Translations under genes and position numbers: made by a program
Notes under the pieces: model-generated
Told to the model about the DNA's origin: nothing
Databases searched by the model: none
The model's input: the letters and a program-made list of their open reading frames with translations, nothing else
Shown here: piece by piece, positions 9,615 to 17,922 of the stretch
Position numbering within the stretch: the stretch's first letter is position 1
How the letters are laid out: each line of letters starts with the position of its first letter
Origin: an uncultured Clostridia bacterium
GTDB taxonomy: Bacteria; Bacillota; Clostridia; Christensenellales; Borkfalkiaceae
Length of the DNA: 52,580 bases
NCBI GenBank assembly: GCA_947631325.1
Contig: CANRKX010000006.1
Coordinates: forward strand, 1-52,580
Direction of reading: 5' to 3'

Positions 9615-10418
9615 ATGGAAAATTGCAGGGTGTTGACGATGCAGGATTTGTCCTGCGTGGGGCAGTGTTCGCTGACGGTGGCGCTGCCAATACTGTCGCG
9701 TTACGGAATCGAGACTTGCGTGCTGCCGACGGCGGTGCTTTCAAACCATACCATGTTCAAGGGGTGGAGCTATCTCGATTTGACCGACGAAATACCCAAT
9801 ATTTTTGAATATTGGCAAAAAAACGACTTGAAGTTTGACGGCTTTTTGCTGGGGTATTTGGGCAAGGCGAGGCTCATGGACATTGCCGTGGAGTGCTTTG
9901 AAAAGTTTGCAAACGAGGGCGCGAAGATAATTATCGACCCCGTTTTCGGCGACAACGGCAAACTGTACGGCGGATTCGACCTACAATACGTCAAAGAGAT
10001 GGGCAAGCTTTTGGGGCATGCCGACATTATTCTGCCCAACGTCACCGAGGCTTGCTATCTTACGGGAACGCAATATAGAGAGGTCTACGACGGGGAGTTT
10101 GTGGACGAACTTTGCCGAAAATTGAGGAAGATGACGGCTGCCGATATCGTGATGACGGGCGTGGAGTACGGCGGAAAGATAGGCGAAAAGATTTACTTGA
10201 AGGACGGCAAGGGCAAGATGACGTGGCATGTGCTTTTGCCCTCGAAAAAGCATGGCACGGGCGATATCTTCGCATCCGTCTTTACCGCAAATTTGTTGGG
10301 CGGGAAGGACATGAAGTCCTGCTGCGACGCGGCGGCGGAGTTTGTGGCGGACTGCCTTAAAATTACGGGCAAGGATCACTTCTACGGCGTGGAGTTCGAG
10401 AAGGTGTTAAAGGGCTGA
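9615..10418 (+). CDS. pdxY: Pyridoxal/pyridoxamine kinase
   Basis: Phosphorylates B6 vitamers to the 5'-phosphate forms (PLP salvage), cytoplasmic. 267-residue ribokinase-fold protein. The N-terminus contains VLTMQDLSCVGQCSLTVALP, SNHTMFKGW lies at the substrate pocket, and DPVFGDNGKLY is typical of the family. The catalytic anion-hole motif appears as HGTGDIFAS (about 214-222), with the Asp as catalytic base. AGGTGA at 9605-9610 sets the start. An extended -10-like TGTTAATAT lies at 9594-9602. It converges on the DeoR gene across a palindromic terminator. Exact vitamer preference (PdxK versus PdxY type) cannot be assigned. Confidence 0.88.
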   Translation: MENCRVLTMQDLSCVGQCSLTVALPILSRYGIETCVLPTAVLSNHTMFKGWSYLDLTDEIPNIFEYWQKNDLKFDGFLLGYLGKARLMDIAVECFEKFANEGAKIIIDPVFGDNGKLYGGFDLQYVKEMGKLLGHADIILPNVTEACYLTGTQYREVYDGEFVDELCRKLRKMTAADIVMTGVEYGGKIGEKIYLKDGKGKMTWHVLLPSKKHGTGDIFASVFTANLLGGKDMKSCCDAAAEFVADCLKITGKDHFYGVEFEKVLKG

Positions 10419-10435
10419 AAAGGGCAAAAATTTAA

Positions 10436-10471
10436 CGCCCGCGGCGCTTGAAATTTCAAGCGCCGCGGGCG
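10436..10471. terminator. 36-bp perfect palindrome between convergent genes
   Basis: Two 18-nt arms (CGCCCGCGGCGCTTGAAA and its exact complement) with no spacer. A T-rich tract follows on the minus-strand side, so it best fits termination of the DeoR transcript; bidirectional use is likely. Confidence 0.75.
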
Positions 10472-10508
10472 TACTTATACCCAAATATTTAAATATATAT
10501 CGATATTT

Positions 10509-11267
10509 TTACATTACGACGACGTTATGCTCGTCGAAGATGTCCTTATATTCCTTGGGGAGATGACCGTCGGTCACGAGGACGTCGATATCGTCGACGT
10601 CTGCAAAGGCATAGGGATTGATTTTGCCCACCTTGGACGTGTCGAGCATCATGAACACCTGCCTTGCCTTTTTGAGGACGTCCCTCAACAGGTCGCTTTC
10701 AACCTGACTGTTGCAGGAGAAGCCGTTTTCGGGAGTGAACGCCGTTGCCGAGACAATGGCTATCTGGAAATTGCTGATATCGAAATAGTGCTTCGAGGCG
10801 GGGGAGGCGGTGGAGAGATTATCCTTCATCAACATTCCGCCGACGACGGTTACCTTTATATTCTTTTTCTGCGCAAGCTCCATTGCAACGGCGAGACCGT
10901 TGGTGAAGATGGTGCACTTTATGTCGGGCATTTCCTTGGCGAGATACATTGCCGTGGTGCCGCCGTCGAGGAAGGCGCAGTAGCCCTCTTCGATGAGAGT
11001 TGCGGCTTTCTGGGCGATGATTATCTTTGCGTCGGTGTTTATGGTGGTCTTCTTGGTGTAGGCTTCGCCCGATACCTTCTGGACTTCCTTGACGCTCATT
11101 GCGCCGCCGCGAATTCTTATAATTCTGCCGTCCTCTTCAAGCTGGAACAAGTCGCGCCGTAAAGTCATCTGCGAGACGCTGGGGAAAAATTCCTCAAGCT
11201 GTTCCAAAGTCATTTTGCCGCGTTTGTCGAGAATTTCCGCTATCTCCTCGATCCTTTCCCTTTTCAT
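10509..11267 (-). CDS. DeoR/GlpR family transcriptional repressor
   Basis: 252-residue DeoR-type regulator. The winged-helix HTH spans about residues 5-57 (SQMTLRRDLFQLEEDGRIIRIRGGA), followed by a sugar-phosphate isomerase-like effector domain with DGGTTAMYLA, TIFTNGLAVA, VTVVGGML and MMLDTSKVGK. Members usually sense a phosphorylated sugar and control a carbohydrate operon. Here no sugar operon adjoins it, so the target lies elsewhere or it acts on its own promoter. AGAGGT serves as ribosome-binding site 8 nt before the ATG. It converges with the pyridoxal kinase gene and diverges from cysE. Confidence 0.9.
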   Translation of the reverse strand: MKRERIEEIAEILDKRGKMTLEQLEEFFPSVSQMTLRRDLFQLEEDGRIIRIRGGAMSVKEVQKVSGEAYTKKTTINTDAKIIIAQKAATLIEEGYCAFLDGGTTAMYLAKEMPDIKCTIFTNGLAVAMELAQKKNIKVTVVGGMLMKDNLSTASPASKHYFDISNFQIAIVSATAFTPENGFSCNSQVESDLLRDVLKKARQVFMMLDTSKVGKINPYAFADVDDIDVLVTDGHLPKEYKDIFDEHNVVVM

Positions 11268-11313
11268 AAAAAACCTCTGTGAAAATTTAACAGCCGAAAA
11301 CTGTTTCTATATT

Positions 11314-11342
11314 ATTTTAATCTTTCGGTCTTGAAAAGTCAA
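11314..11342 (-). promoter_or_regulatory. Promoter of the DeoR-family gene
   Basis: On the minus strand, TTGACT (11342-11337), 17-bp spacer, TAAAAT (11319-11314). An inverted repeat CAGCCGAAAACTG lies just downstream and could be an operator. Confidence 0.6.
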
Positions 11343-11443
11343 GAAAATAAGGGGGTAATTTAACATTCTTTATAAAAAATTGTTAAAAATGTTCATTGGG
11401 GGAGAAAAATTAATAATCGGGCGGCAAAGGGCGCGAAAATAAA

Positions 11444-11472
11444 TTGATTTTAATAAGATATTAATATATAAT
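11444..11472 (+). promoter_or_regulatory. Promoter of cysE-cysS-alaS, near-leaderless
   Basis: TTGATT (11444-11449), 17-bp spacer, TATAAT (11467-11472). The cysE ATG is at 11483, so the 5' leader would be only about 4 nt, and there is no ribosome-binding site. Confidence 0.6.
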
Positions 11473-11482
11473 GTGGTAGAAT

Positions 11483-12148
11483 ATGTTTTTCAGAAGATTG
11501 AGGGCGGACATCGCGGCTGCCAAAGCCAACGACCCCGCCGCGCGCAACAAGTTCGAGATATGGCTCACCTATTCGGGCGTGCATGCGCTCTCTCACCACC
11601 GATTGGCGAACAGGCTGTATAAAATGCACCTGAAGCTGTTGGCGAGGATAGTTTCGCAGTGGTCGAAGCGCAGGACGGGCATCGAAATTCACCCCGCCGC
11701 CAAGATTTCGGAGGGGGTGTTCATCGACCACGGGCAGGGAGTCGTCATTGGCGAGACTGCCGAAGTGGGCAGGGGAACCGTTCTATACCAAGGCTGCACT
11801 TTGGGCGGCACGGGAAAGGAGACGGGCAAGCGTCACCCGACGGTGGGCGAGCACTGCGTGATTTCGGCGGGCGCGAAGGTGCTGGGAAATATTAAGATAG
11901 GAGATTATGCCAAGGTGGGCGCGGGCGCGGTGGTGCTGAGGGATATTCCCCCGCATGCGACGGTAGTCGGCGTTCCCGGGCGGATTGTGAGGATAAACGG
12001 CAACAGCGCGGTGGACTTGATGCCCGAGAAGGAAGATCCCCTTGTAAAGGAAGTCTGCGCCGTGCGCGAGAGGGAAATTGCCCTTGAAGAGAGGATTGCC
12101 GAGCTTGAGAGAAGGCTCAATAAAGAGGACGAAGATGAGAATTTATAA
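11483..12148 (+). CDS. cysE: Serine O-acetyltransferase
   Basis: Acetylates L-serine with acetyl-CoA, the first step of cysteine synthesis. 221 residues, the EpsC/short CysE form. A helical N-terminus contains the typical DPAARNKFEIWLTYSGVHALSHHRLA; the left-handed beta-helix hexapeptide domain includes IEIHPAAKISEGVFIDHGQGVVIGETA (His and Asp of the active site) and CTLGGTGKETGKRHP. The tail after about residue 175 is charged and coiled-coil-like. The start is fixed by family homology even though no Shine-Dalgarno site exists. Overlaps cysS by 14 nt, the gene order seen in the Bacillus gltX-cysE-cysS cluster, coupling cysteine supply to tRNA-Cys charging. Confidence 0.93.
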   Translation: MFFRRLRADIAAAKANDPAARNKFEIWLTYSGVHALSHHRLANRLYKMHLKLLARIVSQWSKRRTGIEIHPAAKISEGVFIDHGQGVVIGETAEVGRGTVLYQGCTLGGTGKETGKRHPTVGEHCVISAGAKVLGNIKIGDYAKVGAGAVVLRDIPPHATVVGVPGRIVRINGNSAVDLMPEKEDPLVKEVCAVREREIALEERIAELERRLNKEDEDENL

Positions 12149-13538
12149 TACGCTTACGCGCAGGAAGGAAGAGTTCGTTCCCCTCGAAGAGGGGAAGGTC
12201 AAGATGTACGCCTGCGGAATAACCGTTTCGGGGGAGGCGCACGTCGGTCACGGCTATCAAGCCCTTATCTACGACGTGATGAGAAAGTTCCTCGAAAAAG
12301 AGGGATATAAGGTGGTTTACGCCCGCAACTATACCGATGTGGACGACAAGATAATCGCAAAGAGCCGCGAGACGGGAATTCCCGCCGACAAATACGCCGC
12401 CATGATGATTGAAAAGACGGACGGCGTGATGAAAAAATTCGGAGTGGACGATCCCACCGTGTGGCTCAAAGCGACCGAAAATATCGGAAATATCATTGAT
12501 TTTATACAAAAACTCATAGAGAAGGGGCACGCATACGCCGCGGAGTGCGGGGACGTGTACTTCGACGTGTCGAGCTTCAAAAGATACGGATGCCTTTCTA
12601 ACAGGAGCGTCGAGGACATGCTTGACGGCGTTCGCGTGGAGAACGGCGAGGAGAAGAGAAACCCCGCGGACTTCGCCCTGTGGAAGGCGGCGAAGGAGGG
12701 GGAGATAAGCTGGCAGTCGCCCTGGGGAAAGGGGAGACCGGGCTGGCACATAGAGTGCTCTGCGATGAACAGGGCGGCGTTCGGCGAACAGATAGATATA
12801 CACGGCGGCGGGCGCGACCTCATTTTTCCTCATCACGAGAACGAGATTGCGCAGTCGGAGAGCCTGACGGGGAAGCAATTCGCAAAATATTGGACGCACA
12901 ACGGACTTATAAAGGTCAACGGGCAGAAGATGTCGAAGAGCCTCGGCAATACCCTCTTATTGGAAGACCTGCTTCAAAAATATACCAACGAAGCCATAAA
13001 ATTCGCGCTGTTGCAGAATAATTACCGAAACGATATCAACATAACCGACGACCTCTTCCCCGACGCCGAGAAGCACATGACCGAGTTCTACAAAATCATA
13101 AAAAAGGTGGAAGAAAAGTTCGGCAAGGGCGAAAGGGGAAACGGGGCGATTGACGACAAGTTCAACGAGGATATGAGAGAGGACTTCAACACCGCGCTGG
13201 CGTTATCCGAGCTGTTTGCGCTTTTTAAGGGCGTTTCTTCAAAGCTCGCGGCGGGTGATGAAAGCTGCGCCGAGGACGTTCGGCAGATCAGGGAGACCTA
13301 TTCGCTGTTGGGGATATTCAAAAAGGACGCCGACCAATACCTTGCCGAGGTTGCAGAAAAGACGCAGGATTTGGGAGCGGAGGCTATCCCCCAAGAGATA
13401 AAAGAGCTGGCAGAAAGGCGTTGGCAGGCGAAGAGAGAGAGAAATTTTGCCTTGGCGGACCAACTGCGCGCCGAGCTGGACGGGCTGGGATATGCCGTGA
13501 AGGACGGCAAGGAAGATTACGAAATAATTAAAAAATAA
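12135..13538 (+). CDS. cysS: Cysteine--tRNA ligase
   Basis: Class I synthetase, 467 residues. YACGITVSGEAHVGHG contains the HIGH-like motif and the first zinc-ligand Cys. GWHIECSAM and HHENEIAQSE supply the remaining Cys/His/Glu ligands of the zinc site that discriminates cysteine. KMSKSLGNT is the KMSKS loop. The C-terminal ERRWQAKRERNFALADQLR helix matches the family's anticodon-side domain. The start at 12135 (MRIYNTLTRRKEEF) agrees with homologues; the frame runs open further upstream inside cysE. Translational coupling with cysE is likely, since the ATG lies within the cysE coding region. Confidence 0.95.
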   Translation: MRIYNTLTRRKEEFVPLEEGKVKMYACGITVSGEAHVGHGYQALIYDVMRKFLEKEGYKVVYARNYTDVDDKIIAKSRETGIPADKYAAMMIEKTDGVMKKFGVDDPTVWLKATENIGNIIDFIQKLIEKGHAYAAECGDVYFDVSSFKRYGCLSNRSVEDMLDGVRVENGEEKRNPADFALWKAAKEGEISWQSPWGKGRPGWHIECSAMNRAAFGEQIDIHGGGRDLIFPHHENEIAQSESLTGKQFAKYWTHNGLIKVNGQKMSKSLGNTLLLEDLLQKYTNEAIKFALLQNNYRNDINITDDLFPDAEKHMTEFYKIIKKVEEKFGKGERGNGAIDDKFNEDMREDFNTALALSELFALFKGVSSKLAAGDESCAEDVRQIRETYSLLGIFKKDADQYLAEVAEKTQDLGAEAIPQEIKELAERRWQAKRERNFALADQLRAELDGLGYAVKDGKEDYEIIKK

Positions 13539-13548
13539 AGGTGTATAT

Positions 13549-15354
13549 ATGAAAAAATTCACAAGCGAAACGTTGCGCGAGACCTATCTTAAATTTTTCG
13601 GCGGCAAGGGACATGCCATAATTCCCTCGGCGTCGCTAATACCCGAAAACGACCCCACCGTGCTGTTTACGACGGCGGGCATGCACCCCCTCGTGCCCTA
13701 TCTTTTGGGCGAAAAACACCCCGCGGGAAGGCGGCTTTGCGACGTGCAGAAGTGCGTTAGGACGGGGGATATTGACGAAGTGGGCGACAGCGCGCACTGC
13801 ACCTTTTTCGAGATGCTCGGCAACTGGTCGCTCGGCGACTACTTCAAAGAGGAGATGATTCCCTGGTCGTTTGAATTTCTTACTTCCGAAGAGTACTTGG
13901 GGATACCCGCGGACGATATCGCCGTTACCTGCTTTGCGGGAGACGGGGATTGCCCCCGCGACGAGGAGAGCGCAAGGCTGTGGCAGGAGTGCGGCATTAA
14001 AAAGGAGCATATATTCTTTCTCCCCAAGTCGGGAAACTGGTGGGGACCTGCGGGAACGACGGGACCCTGCGGACCCGATACCGAGATGCATATAATAAGA
14101 AATCATGAAGAAGCCGACAAGCTTGCGCCCGACCAATTCGACGACGCGCCCAAGGGGACCTTCCTCGAGATCTGGAACGACGTCTTTATGCAATACAACA
14201 AGAACGCGGAGGGCAAATACGAGCCGTTGAAGCAGAAAAACGTGGATACGGGCATGGGGCTTGAGCGGACATTGTGTATTCTGAACGGGAAGGACAGCGT
14301 TTACGAGACGGATATCTTTGAAAGGGCGATACAGAAAATAGAGACGCTGACGGGCAAAAAATACGGGGAAGGCGGGGAGATTACCAAAGCTTTCCGCGTC
14401 GTGCTCGACCACGTGCGCACGGCGACGTTTATGCTCGGCGACACCAAGGGGGTCGTGCCGTCCAATACCGACCAAGGATATATTTTGAGGAGAATAATAA
14501 GGCGGGCGGTGCGCTTCGGAAGAAATATCGGGCTGCCGCAGGGGGCTTTGAAAGACGTTGCGGCGACCATAGTCGAAAAATACGCCCAAGTATACCCCGA
14601 ACTCGTCAAAAATTCTTCCAAAATCTACGAAGAACTCGAAAAGGAAGAGCTGAAGTTCTCGCGTACCCTTCAACAGGGATTGAAGGAGTTCGAAAAGGTG
14701 GCGGCTGCCCTTTCGGAGAGCGGAGAAATTGACGGAGCGACGGCTTTCCACCTATACGATACCTATGGATTCCCCGTCGAAATCACGGGCGAAATGGCGC
14801 GCGAAAAGGGGCTGACGGTGGACGTTAAGGGATATGAGGCGGCTTTTTCGGAGCATCAGGAGAAGAGCCGCGCGGGGAGTGAGCAGAAGTTTGCCTGCGG
14901 ACTTGCCGATCACAAGGAAGAGACGACGCGCCTGCACACCGCGACACACCTTTTACAGGCGGCTCTGCGCCGCGTCTGCTCGCCCGATATCGAACAGAAG
15001 GGGAGCAACATAACCGAGGAGAGATTGCGCTTTGACTTCAACTTTGCGCGCAAGCTCACGCCCGAGGAAGTGGCGGCGGTTGAGGAGCTTGTGAACGGGG
15101 TAATAGCGCAAAATATTCCCGTCGTGATGGAGGAAATGAGCCTTGAGGACGCCAAAAAGCAGGGATTTACCGGGCTTTTCGAGAGCAAGTACGGCGAGAG
15201 GGTAAAGACCTATTCCATAGGCGATTTTTCAAAGGAGATTTGCGGCGGACCGCATGCCGCGACCACGGGCGAGCTGGGGACTTTCAAGATTGTCAAGCAG
15301 GAGAACGTGTCGGCGGGCGTGAAGAGGATTAAGGCGGTGCTGATAAACGAGTGA
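13549..15354 (+). CDS. alaS: Alanine--tRNA ligase, short form lacking the C-Ala domain
   Basis: Class II synthetase that charges tRNA-Ala. The catalytic core is complete (TTAGMHPLVPYLLG, SAHCTFFEMLGNWSLGDYFK, GPCGPDTEMH, DTGMGLER, DQGYILRRIIRRAVRFG). The editing domain keeps both zinc/active-site motifs, HTATH at 463-467 and CGGPH at 565-569. The protein ends at residue 601, while typical enzymes run to about 870. The DHHA1/C-Ala region that helps oligomerisation and tRNA elbow contact is absent. The stop is followed by non-coding sequence and a terminator, so this is a natural end and not a frameshift that I can see. It starts 10 bp after cysS, making a cysE-cysS-alaS operon. Confidence 0.92.
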   Translation: MKKFTSETLRETYLKFFGGKGHAIIPSASLIPENDPTVLFTTAGMHPLVPYLLGEKHPAGRRLCDVQKCVRTGDIDEVGDSAHCTFFEMLGNWSLGDYFKEEMIPWSFEFLTSEEYLGIPADDIAVTCFAGDGDCPRDEESARLWQECGIKKEHIFFLPKSGNWWGPAGTTGPCGPDTEMHIIRNHEEADKLAPDQFDDAPKGTFLEIWNDVFMQYNKNAEGKYEPLKQKNVDTGMGLERTLCILNGKDSVYETDIFERAIQKIETLTGKKYGEGGEITKAFRVVLDHVRTATFMLGDTKGVVPSNTDQGYILRRIIRRAVRFGRNIGLPQGALKDVAATIVEKYAQVYPELVKNSSKIYEELEKEELKFSRTLQQGLKEFEKVAAALSESGEIDGATAFHLYDTYGFPVEITGEMAREKGLTVDVKGYEAAFSEHQEKSRAGSEQKFACGLADHKEETTRLHTATHLLQAALRRVCSPDIEQKGSNITEERLRFDFNFARKLTPEEVAAVEELVNGVIAQNIPVVMEEMSLEDAKKQGFTGLFESKYGERVKTYSIGDFSKEICGGPHAATTGELGTFKIVKQENVSAGVKRIKAVLINE

Positions 15355-15499
15355 GGGTTGACGGCGACCCCGAGGGCGGCGCGGAAGAGCCCGAATGGGC
15401 GGCGGCGCGAATGACGCTGCGGCTTGGGCGCGGAATAGCCCGAGAGAGGGGCGGCGAGCCTTATAAATAATATGATATAGAATATAAAAATATAAAAAT

Positions 15500-15543
15500 A
15501 TCAAAATAGCGCGCTTGCGGGGTGGCAAGCGCGCTATTTTGAT
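15500..15543 (+). terminator. Terminator hairpin after alaS
   Basis: 19-bp stem (ATCAAAATAGCGCGCTTGC and complement) with loop GGGGTG. The flanking A/T tracts make it usable on either strand. 15355-15480 upstream holds only an imperfect GC-rich direct repeat (GGCGCGGAA-AGCCCGA). Confidence 0.8.
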
Positions 15544-15548
15544 GGGGA

Positions 15549-15838
15549 ACCTTCTCTCCCCCGAACCTTAGTAGCGGTTCGGGTACTCGTCTCAACGGCT
15601 GTAAGGAAAGACAGCCGTCTCGGGCACCGCTCGCGCGGACGTATGCGCTCGCTCTTCTCACACAAAAAAACAGCGGGTGTCCGCTGTTTTAAGAATTTTG
15701 TGTTCGTCCCTTAAAAAGTGGGAAGGTTATAATGAGGATATAATATTAATAATCAGAAATAGTCGCCGAGACCACCATGGGATCCCTCGACTCTATCGAA
15801 CTCGCTTCGCGAGGTTCTTAATCGCTCGGGATGACAGG
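15549..15838 (+). repeat. Composite repeat A+B, copy 7, A interrupted by about 110 bp
   Basis: Module A starts at 15549 with stem CCGAACC/GGTTCGG, breaks off after about 15598, and resumes near 15707 with the GTGGGAAGGT arm. Module B covers 15755-15838. The insert carries its own hairpin (15667-15690). Apart from these repeats and the rplM promoter and leader, 15355-16062 contains no gene. Confidence 0.75.
15667..15690. terminator. Bidirectional terminator-like hairpin inside the A-repeat insert
   Basis: AAAACAGCGG-GTGT-CCGCTGTTTT: 10-bp stem with an A tract on one side and a T tract on the other, as in two-way intrinsic terminators. Confidence 0.6.
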
Positions 15839-15965
15839 TTGGGAGAGAGGTTCTTGTTTGTACAATATGAAAGGGGTGAAAATGGGGTGGAAGTGGGGGG
15901 ATTTTGGGAGAGTTAAAATAAATTTAAAATTTATAAAAAACTTTGTAAACGCAACTCAAAACAGC

Positions 15966-15994
15966 TTGACAGATATTTTATAAAATAATAAAAT
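15966..15994 (+). promoter_or_regulatory. Strong promoter of rplM-rpsI
   Basis: TTGACA (15966-15971), 17-bp spacer, TAAAAT (15989-15994): 11 of 12 consensus positions. The leader of about 60 nt carries the hairpin described at 16025. Confidence 0.75.
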
Positions 15995-16024
15995 AATCTT
16001 ACTTGCAACAAGAAGTTAAGGATA

Positions 16025-16043
16025 GCCTGAAGTCTTTTCAGGC
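16025..16043 (+). promoter_or_regulatory. Hairpin in the rplM leader (possible L13 autoregulatory leader)
   Basis: GCCTGAA-GTCTT-TTCAGGC ends 8 nt before the AAGGAG site of rplM. Ribosomal-protein leaders in Bacillota often carry such stems for feedback by L13. The match to that family is by position and size only. Confidence 0.4.
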
Positions 16044-16062
16044 ATATTTTAAGGAGTAGAAA

Positions 16063-16494
16063 ATGAAAACCTATATGGCAAAGGCGGAGGCAGTAGAGAG
16101 AAAGTGGTATGTCGTCGATGCAAGCGGCGTCCCTCTCGGCAGGCTCGCTTCTAAAGTTGCAGCCATACTTCGCGGCAAAAATAAGCCTACCTTTACCCCC
16201 AACGTCGATACGGGTGATTTTGTCATAGTCGTCAATTGCGACAAGGTAAAGCTCACGGGCAAGAAGTTAGAGGATAAATATTACAGATATCACACCGGAT
16301 ATATCGGCGGGTTGAAGGAAGTATCCTATAAAAAGCTCATTGCGGAGAAGAGCGATCTTGCCGTATACGAGGCGGTTAAGGGTATGCTCCCCAAAAATTC
16401 GCTGGGAAGAGATATGATAAAGAAGCTCAAAGTATTCAAGGGTCCCGAGCACAATCATGAAGCGCAGCAGCCCGTTGAGCTGAAATTATTTTAA
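16063..16494 (+). CDS. rplM: 50S ribosomal protein L13
   Basis: 143 residues, usual length. The N-terminus reads [20 protein letters not shown], followed by [19 protein letters not shown] and [18 protein letters not shown], all classic L13. The central [21 protein letters not shown] segment and the C-terminal HNHEAQQP are conserved. It binds 23S rRNA early in large-subunit assembly. AAGGAG lies 7 nt before the ATG. It forms the standard rplM-rpsI operon (20-bp gap) behind a near-consensus promoter. Confidence 0.98.
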   Translation: MKTYMAKAEAVERKWYVVDASGVPLGRLASKVAAILRGKNKPTFTPNVDTGDFVIVVNCDKVKLTGKKLEDKYYRYHTGYIGGLKEVSYKKLIAEKSDLAVYEAVKGMLPKNSLGRDMIKKLKVFKGPEHNHEAQQPVELKLF

Positions 16495-16514
16495 GTTGAG
16501 AGGTATAGTTTGAT

Positions 16515-16928
16515 ATGGCTAAAGCTAATTTAAAGAAAAAGCTTCAATTCTGGGGAACGGGCAGGAGGAAGAAGGCAATCGCCCGCGTTCGTCTCATTCC
16601 CGCAGGAACGGGCATAATCAAAATTAACGACAGGGCTTTCGAGGACTATTTCCCTCAATCGGTTTTGCAATATGTCGTCAAGCAGCCCCTCGTGCTGTTG
16701 GGCGTTGAGGCGAAGTACGACGTGCTCGTCAACGTCTACGGCGGAGGATTTACGGGGCAGGCGAACGCCATACGTTTGGGCGTTGCGAGGGCGCTTTTGC
16801 AGGCGGAAGAAGGCAGCCGCCCCGCGTTGAAGAAGGAGGGCTTCCTCACGCGCGACCCGAGAGTCAAGGAGAGGAAGAAGTACGGCTTGAAGAAGGCGCG
16901 TCGCGCTCCTCAGTTCTCGAAGAGATAA
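16515..16928 (+). CDS. rpsI: 30S ribosomal protein S9
   Basis: 137 residues. [22 protein letters not shown], the [11 protein letters not shown] segment and the C-terminal [18 protein letters not shown] tail, which reaches the P-site tRNA, identify S9. A terminator hairpin follows at 16957. Transcribed with rplM. Confidence 0.98.
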   Translation: MAKANLKKKLQFWGTGRRKKAIARVRLIPAGTGIIKINDRAFEDYFPQSVLQYVVKQPLVLLGVEAKYDVLVNVYGGGFTGQANAIRLGVARALLQAEEGSRPALKKEGFLTRDPRVKERKKYGLKKARRAPQFSKR

Positions 16929-16956
16929 GTTTTCGGGACAAATTCACAAAAAAGTG

Positions 16957-16991
16957 CAGGCATTGCGATTGGGCAATGCCTGTTGTTTTTT
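16957..16991 (+). terminator. Terminator of rplM-rpsI
   Basis: CAGGCATTGC-GATTGG-GCAATGCCTG stem-loop followed by a T tract. The following 17012-17068 holds an imperfect tandem repeat of about 28 bp (TTTTAGGT...GATTGAT...). Confidence 0.9.
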
Positions 16992-17098
16992 GTGGGGACG
17001 CATGGGCGGTCTTTTAGGTGCTGATTGATTGTAATGACGGTTTTTAGGTTGCGGATTGATAATGGCGGCGGGTTTTTATAAAATTTTTAATAAATAGG

Positions 17099-17127
17099 TT
17101 GATTTTTAGCTATAATTTGTGTATAAT
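17099..17127 (+). promoter_or_regulatory. Promoter of the phd-doc pair
   Basis: TTGATT (17099-17104), 17-bp spacer, TATAAT (17122-17127). A second TATAAT lies at 17111-17116. GAGGTGAT follows as ribosome-binding site. Confidence 0.65.
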
Positions 17128-17144
17128 TTGATTGAGGTGATATT

Positions 17145-17387
17145 ATGATGATAAATACCAATCAAGTGTTGTCGATAACCGAAGCAAATCAAAATTTTTC
17201 CAAGGCGGCGCGAATTGCCGACAGGGAGGGGAGCGTTGTGATTTTCAAGAACAACAAGCCGCGGTATATGCTTGTGAATTTGGCGGACAATCCCGCTATC
17301 GACTTGACGGACGACGAAAAGATTGACGTTGTGGCGGGGCGCATACTCGAAAGGCACCGCAAGGCGTTCGAGGAACTTGCGAAATGA
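17145..17387 (+). CDS. Phd/YefM family antitoxin
   Basis: 80-residue antitoxin. The N-terminal Phd/YefM fold begins VLSITEANQNFSKAARIADREGSVVIFKNNKPRYMLVN, which dimerises and binds the operator. The charged C-terminal tail (after about residue 50) is expected to block the toxin. It overlaps the toxin ORF by 4 nt (ATGA), so translation is coupled. Autoregulation of the promoter at 17099 is inferred from the family. GAGGTGAT lies before the ATG. Confidence 0.9.
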   Translation: MMINTNQVLSITEANQNFSKAARIADREGSVVIFKNNKPRYMLVNLADNPAIDLTDDEKIDVVAGRILERHRKAFEELAK

Positions 17388-17764
17388 TAAAATTCAGCAG
17401 GGAAAAGGTGATGCTTTTGCACCGTCTTTTAATTGAACAGACGGGCGGAGAGGACGGTATTCGCGATATCGGGTTGTTGGAATCGGCGCTCGAAGCATGT
17501 TATGCAACGTTTGACGGCGTGGAACTGTTTCCGACCAAGGAAGAGAAAGCCGCGCGGCAATGCATGGGGTTAGTGAGTAACCATGCGTTTGTGGACGGCA
17601 ATAAGAGAATAGGCATATATGTTTTGCTGACCTTTCTCGAAGTCAATGGAATCGGATTGGAAGCGGAGGACGAAGAACTTGTGGAATTAGGGCTTGCGCT
17701 TGCCAAAGGTGAAATGAAGTATGAGGAGTTGCTTGGCTGGATTAAAGTGCACGAAGTGGTTTGA
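17384..17764 (+). CDS. doc: Doc-type toxin (Fic/DOC family)
   Basis: 126-residue death-on-curing toxin. The Fic-type motif is HAFVDGNKR at residues 67-75, matching the Doc form HxFx(D)xNKR, in which the altered anion-binding loop makes the protein a kinase. Known Doc phosphorylates elongation factor Tu. Here Gly replaces the Ala of phage P1 Doc (DGNKR versus DANKR); the missing second Arg of true Fic AMPylases supports Doc-like chemistry. It is paired with the preceding antitoxin. No phage or plasmid genes adjoin, so this is a chromosomal copy. Confidence 0.9.
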   Translation: MIKFSREKVMLLHRLLIEQTGGEDGIRDIGLLESALEACYATFDGVELFPTKEEKAARQCMGLVSNHAFVDGNKRIGIYVLLTFLEVNGIGLEAEDEELVELGLALAKGEMKYEELLGWIKVHEVV

Positions 17765-17827
17765 AGTTGATTGTATAGATTATTGGATAAAATTTTCAAA
17801 ATAGTGGGAAAATTTTCATTTTCGATA

Positions 17828-17856
17828 TTGCAATTCGGGGTTTTTTGTGTTATAAT
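17828..17856 (+). promoter_or_regulatory. Promoter of the phosphofructokinase gene
   Basis: TTGCAA (17828-17833), 17-bp spacer, TATAAT (17851-17856). The predicted transcript would start with a small stem TACGGC/GCCGTA (17865-17885), which may protect the 5' end. Confidence 0.65.
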
Positions 17857-17922
17857 GTACAAAGTACGGCGGGGTTGCTGCCGTAAAATTTCAATCCAAA
17901 AATTTTTTAGGGGGATTTCTAA

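Noticed and set aside
11400-11483. T-box or other amino-acid riboswitch before cysE-cysS-alaS, and before gltX
   Set aside because: The cysE promoter leaves almost no leader, gltX follows its neighbour by 12 bp, and no T-box sequence or antiterminator is seen.
13636-14751. Minus-strand frame of 371 codons opposite alaS
   Set aside because: alaS is unmistakable here; the frame is its shadow.
17145-17764. Phage or plasmid remnant around phd-doc
   Set aside because: Flanked by rpsI and the phosphofructokinase gene with ordinary promoters and terminators; no integrase, att site or other mobile genes visible.
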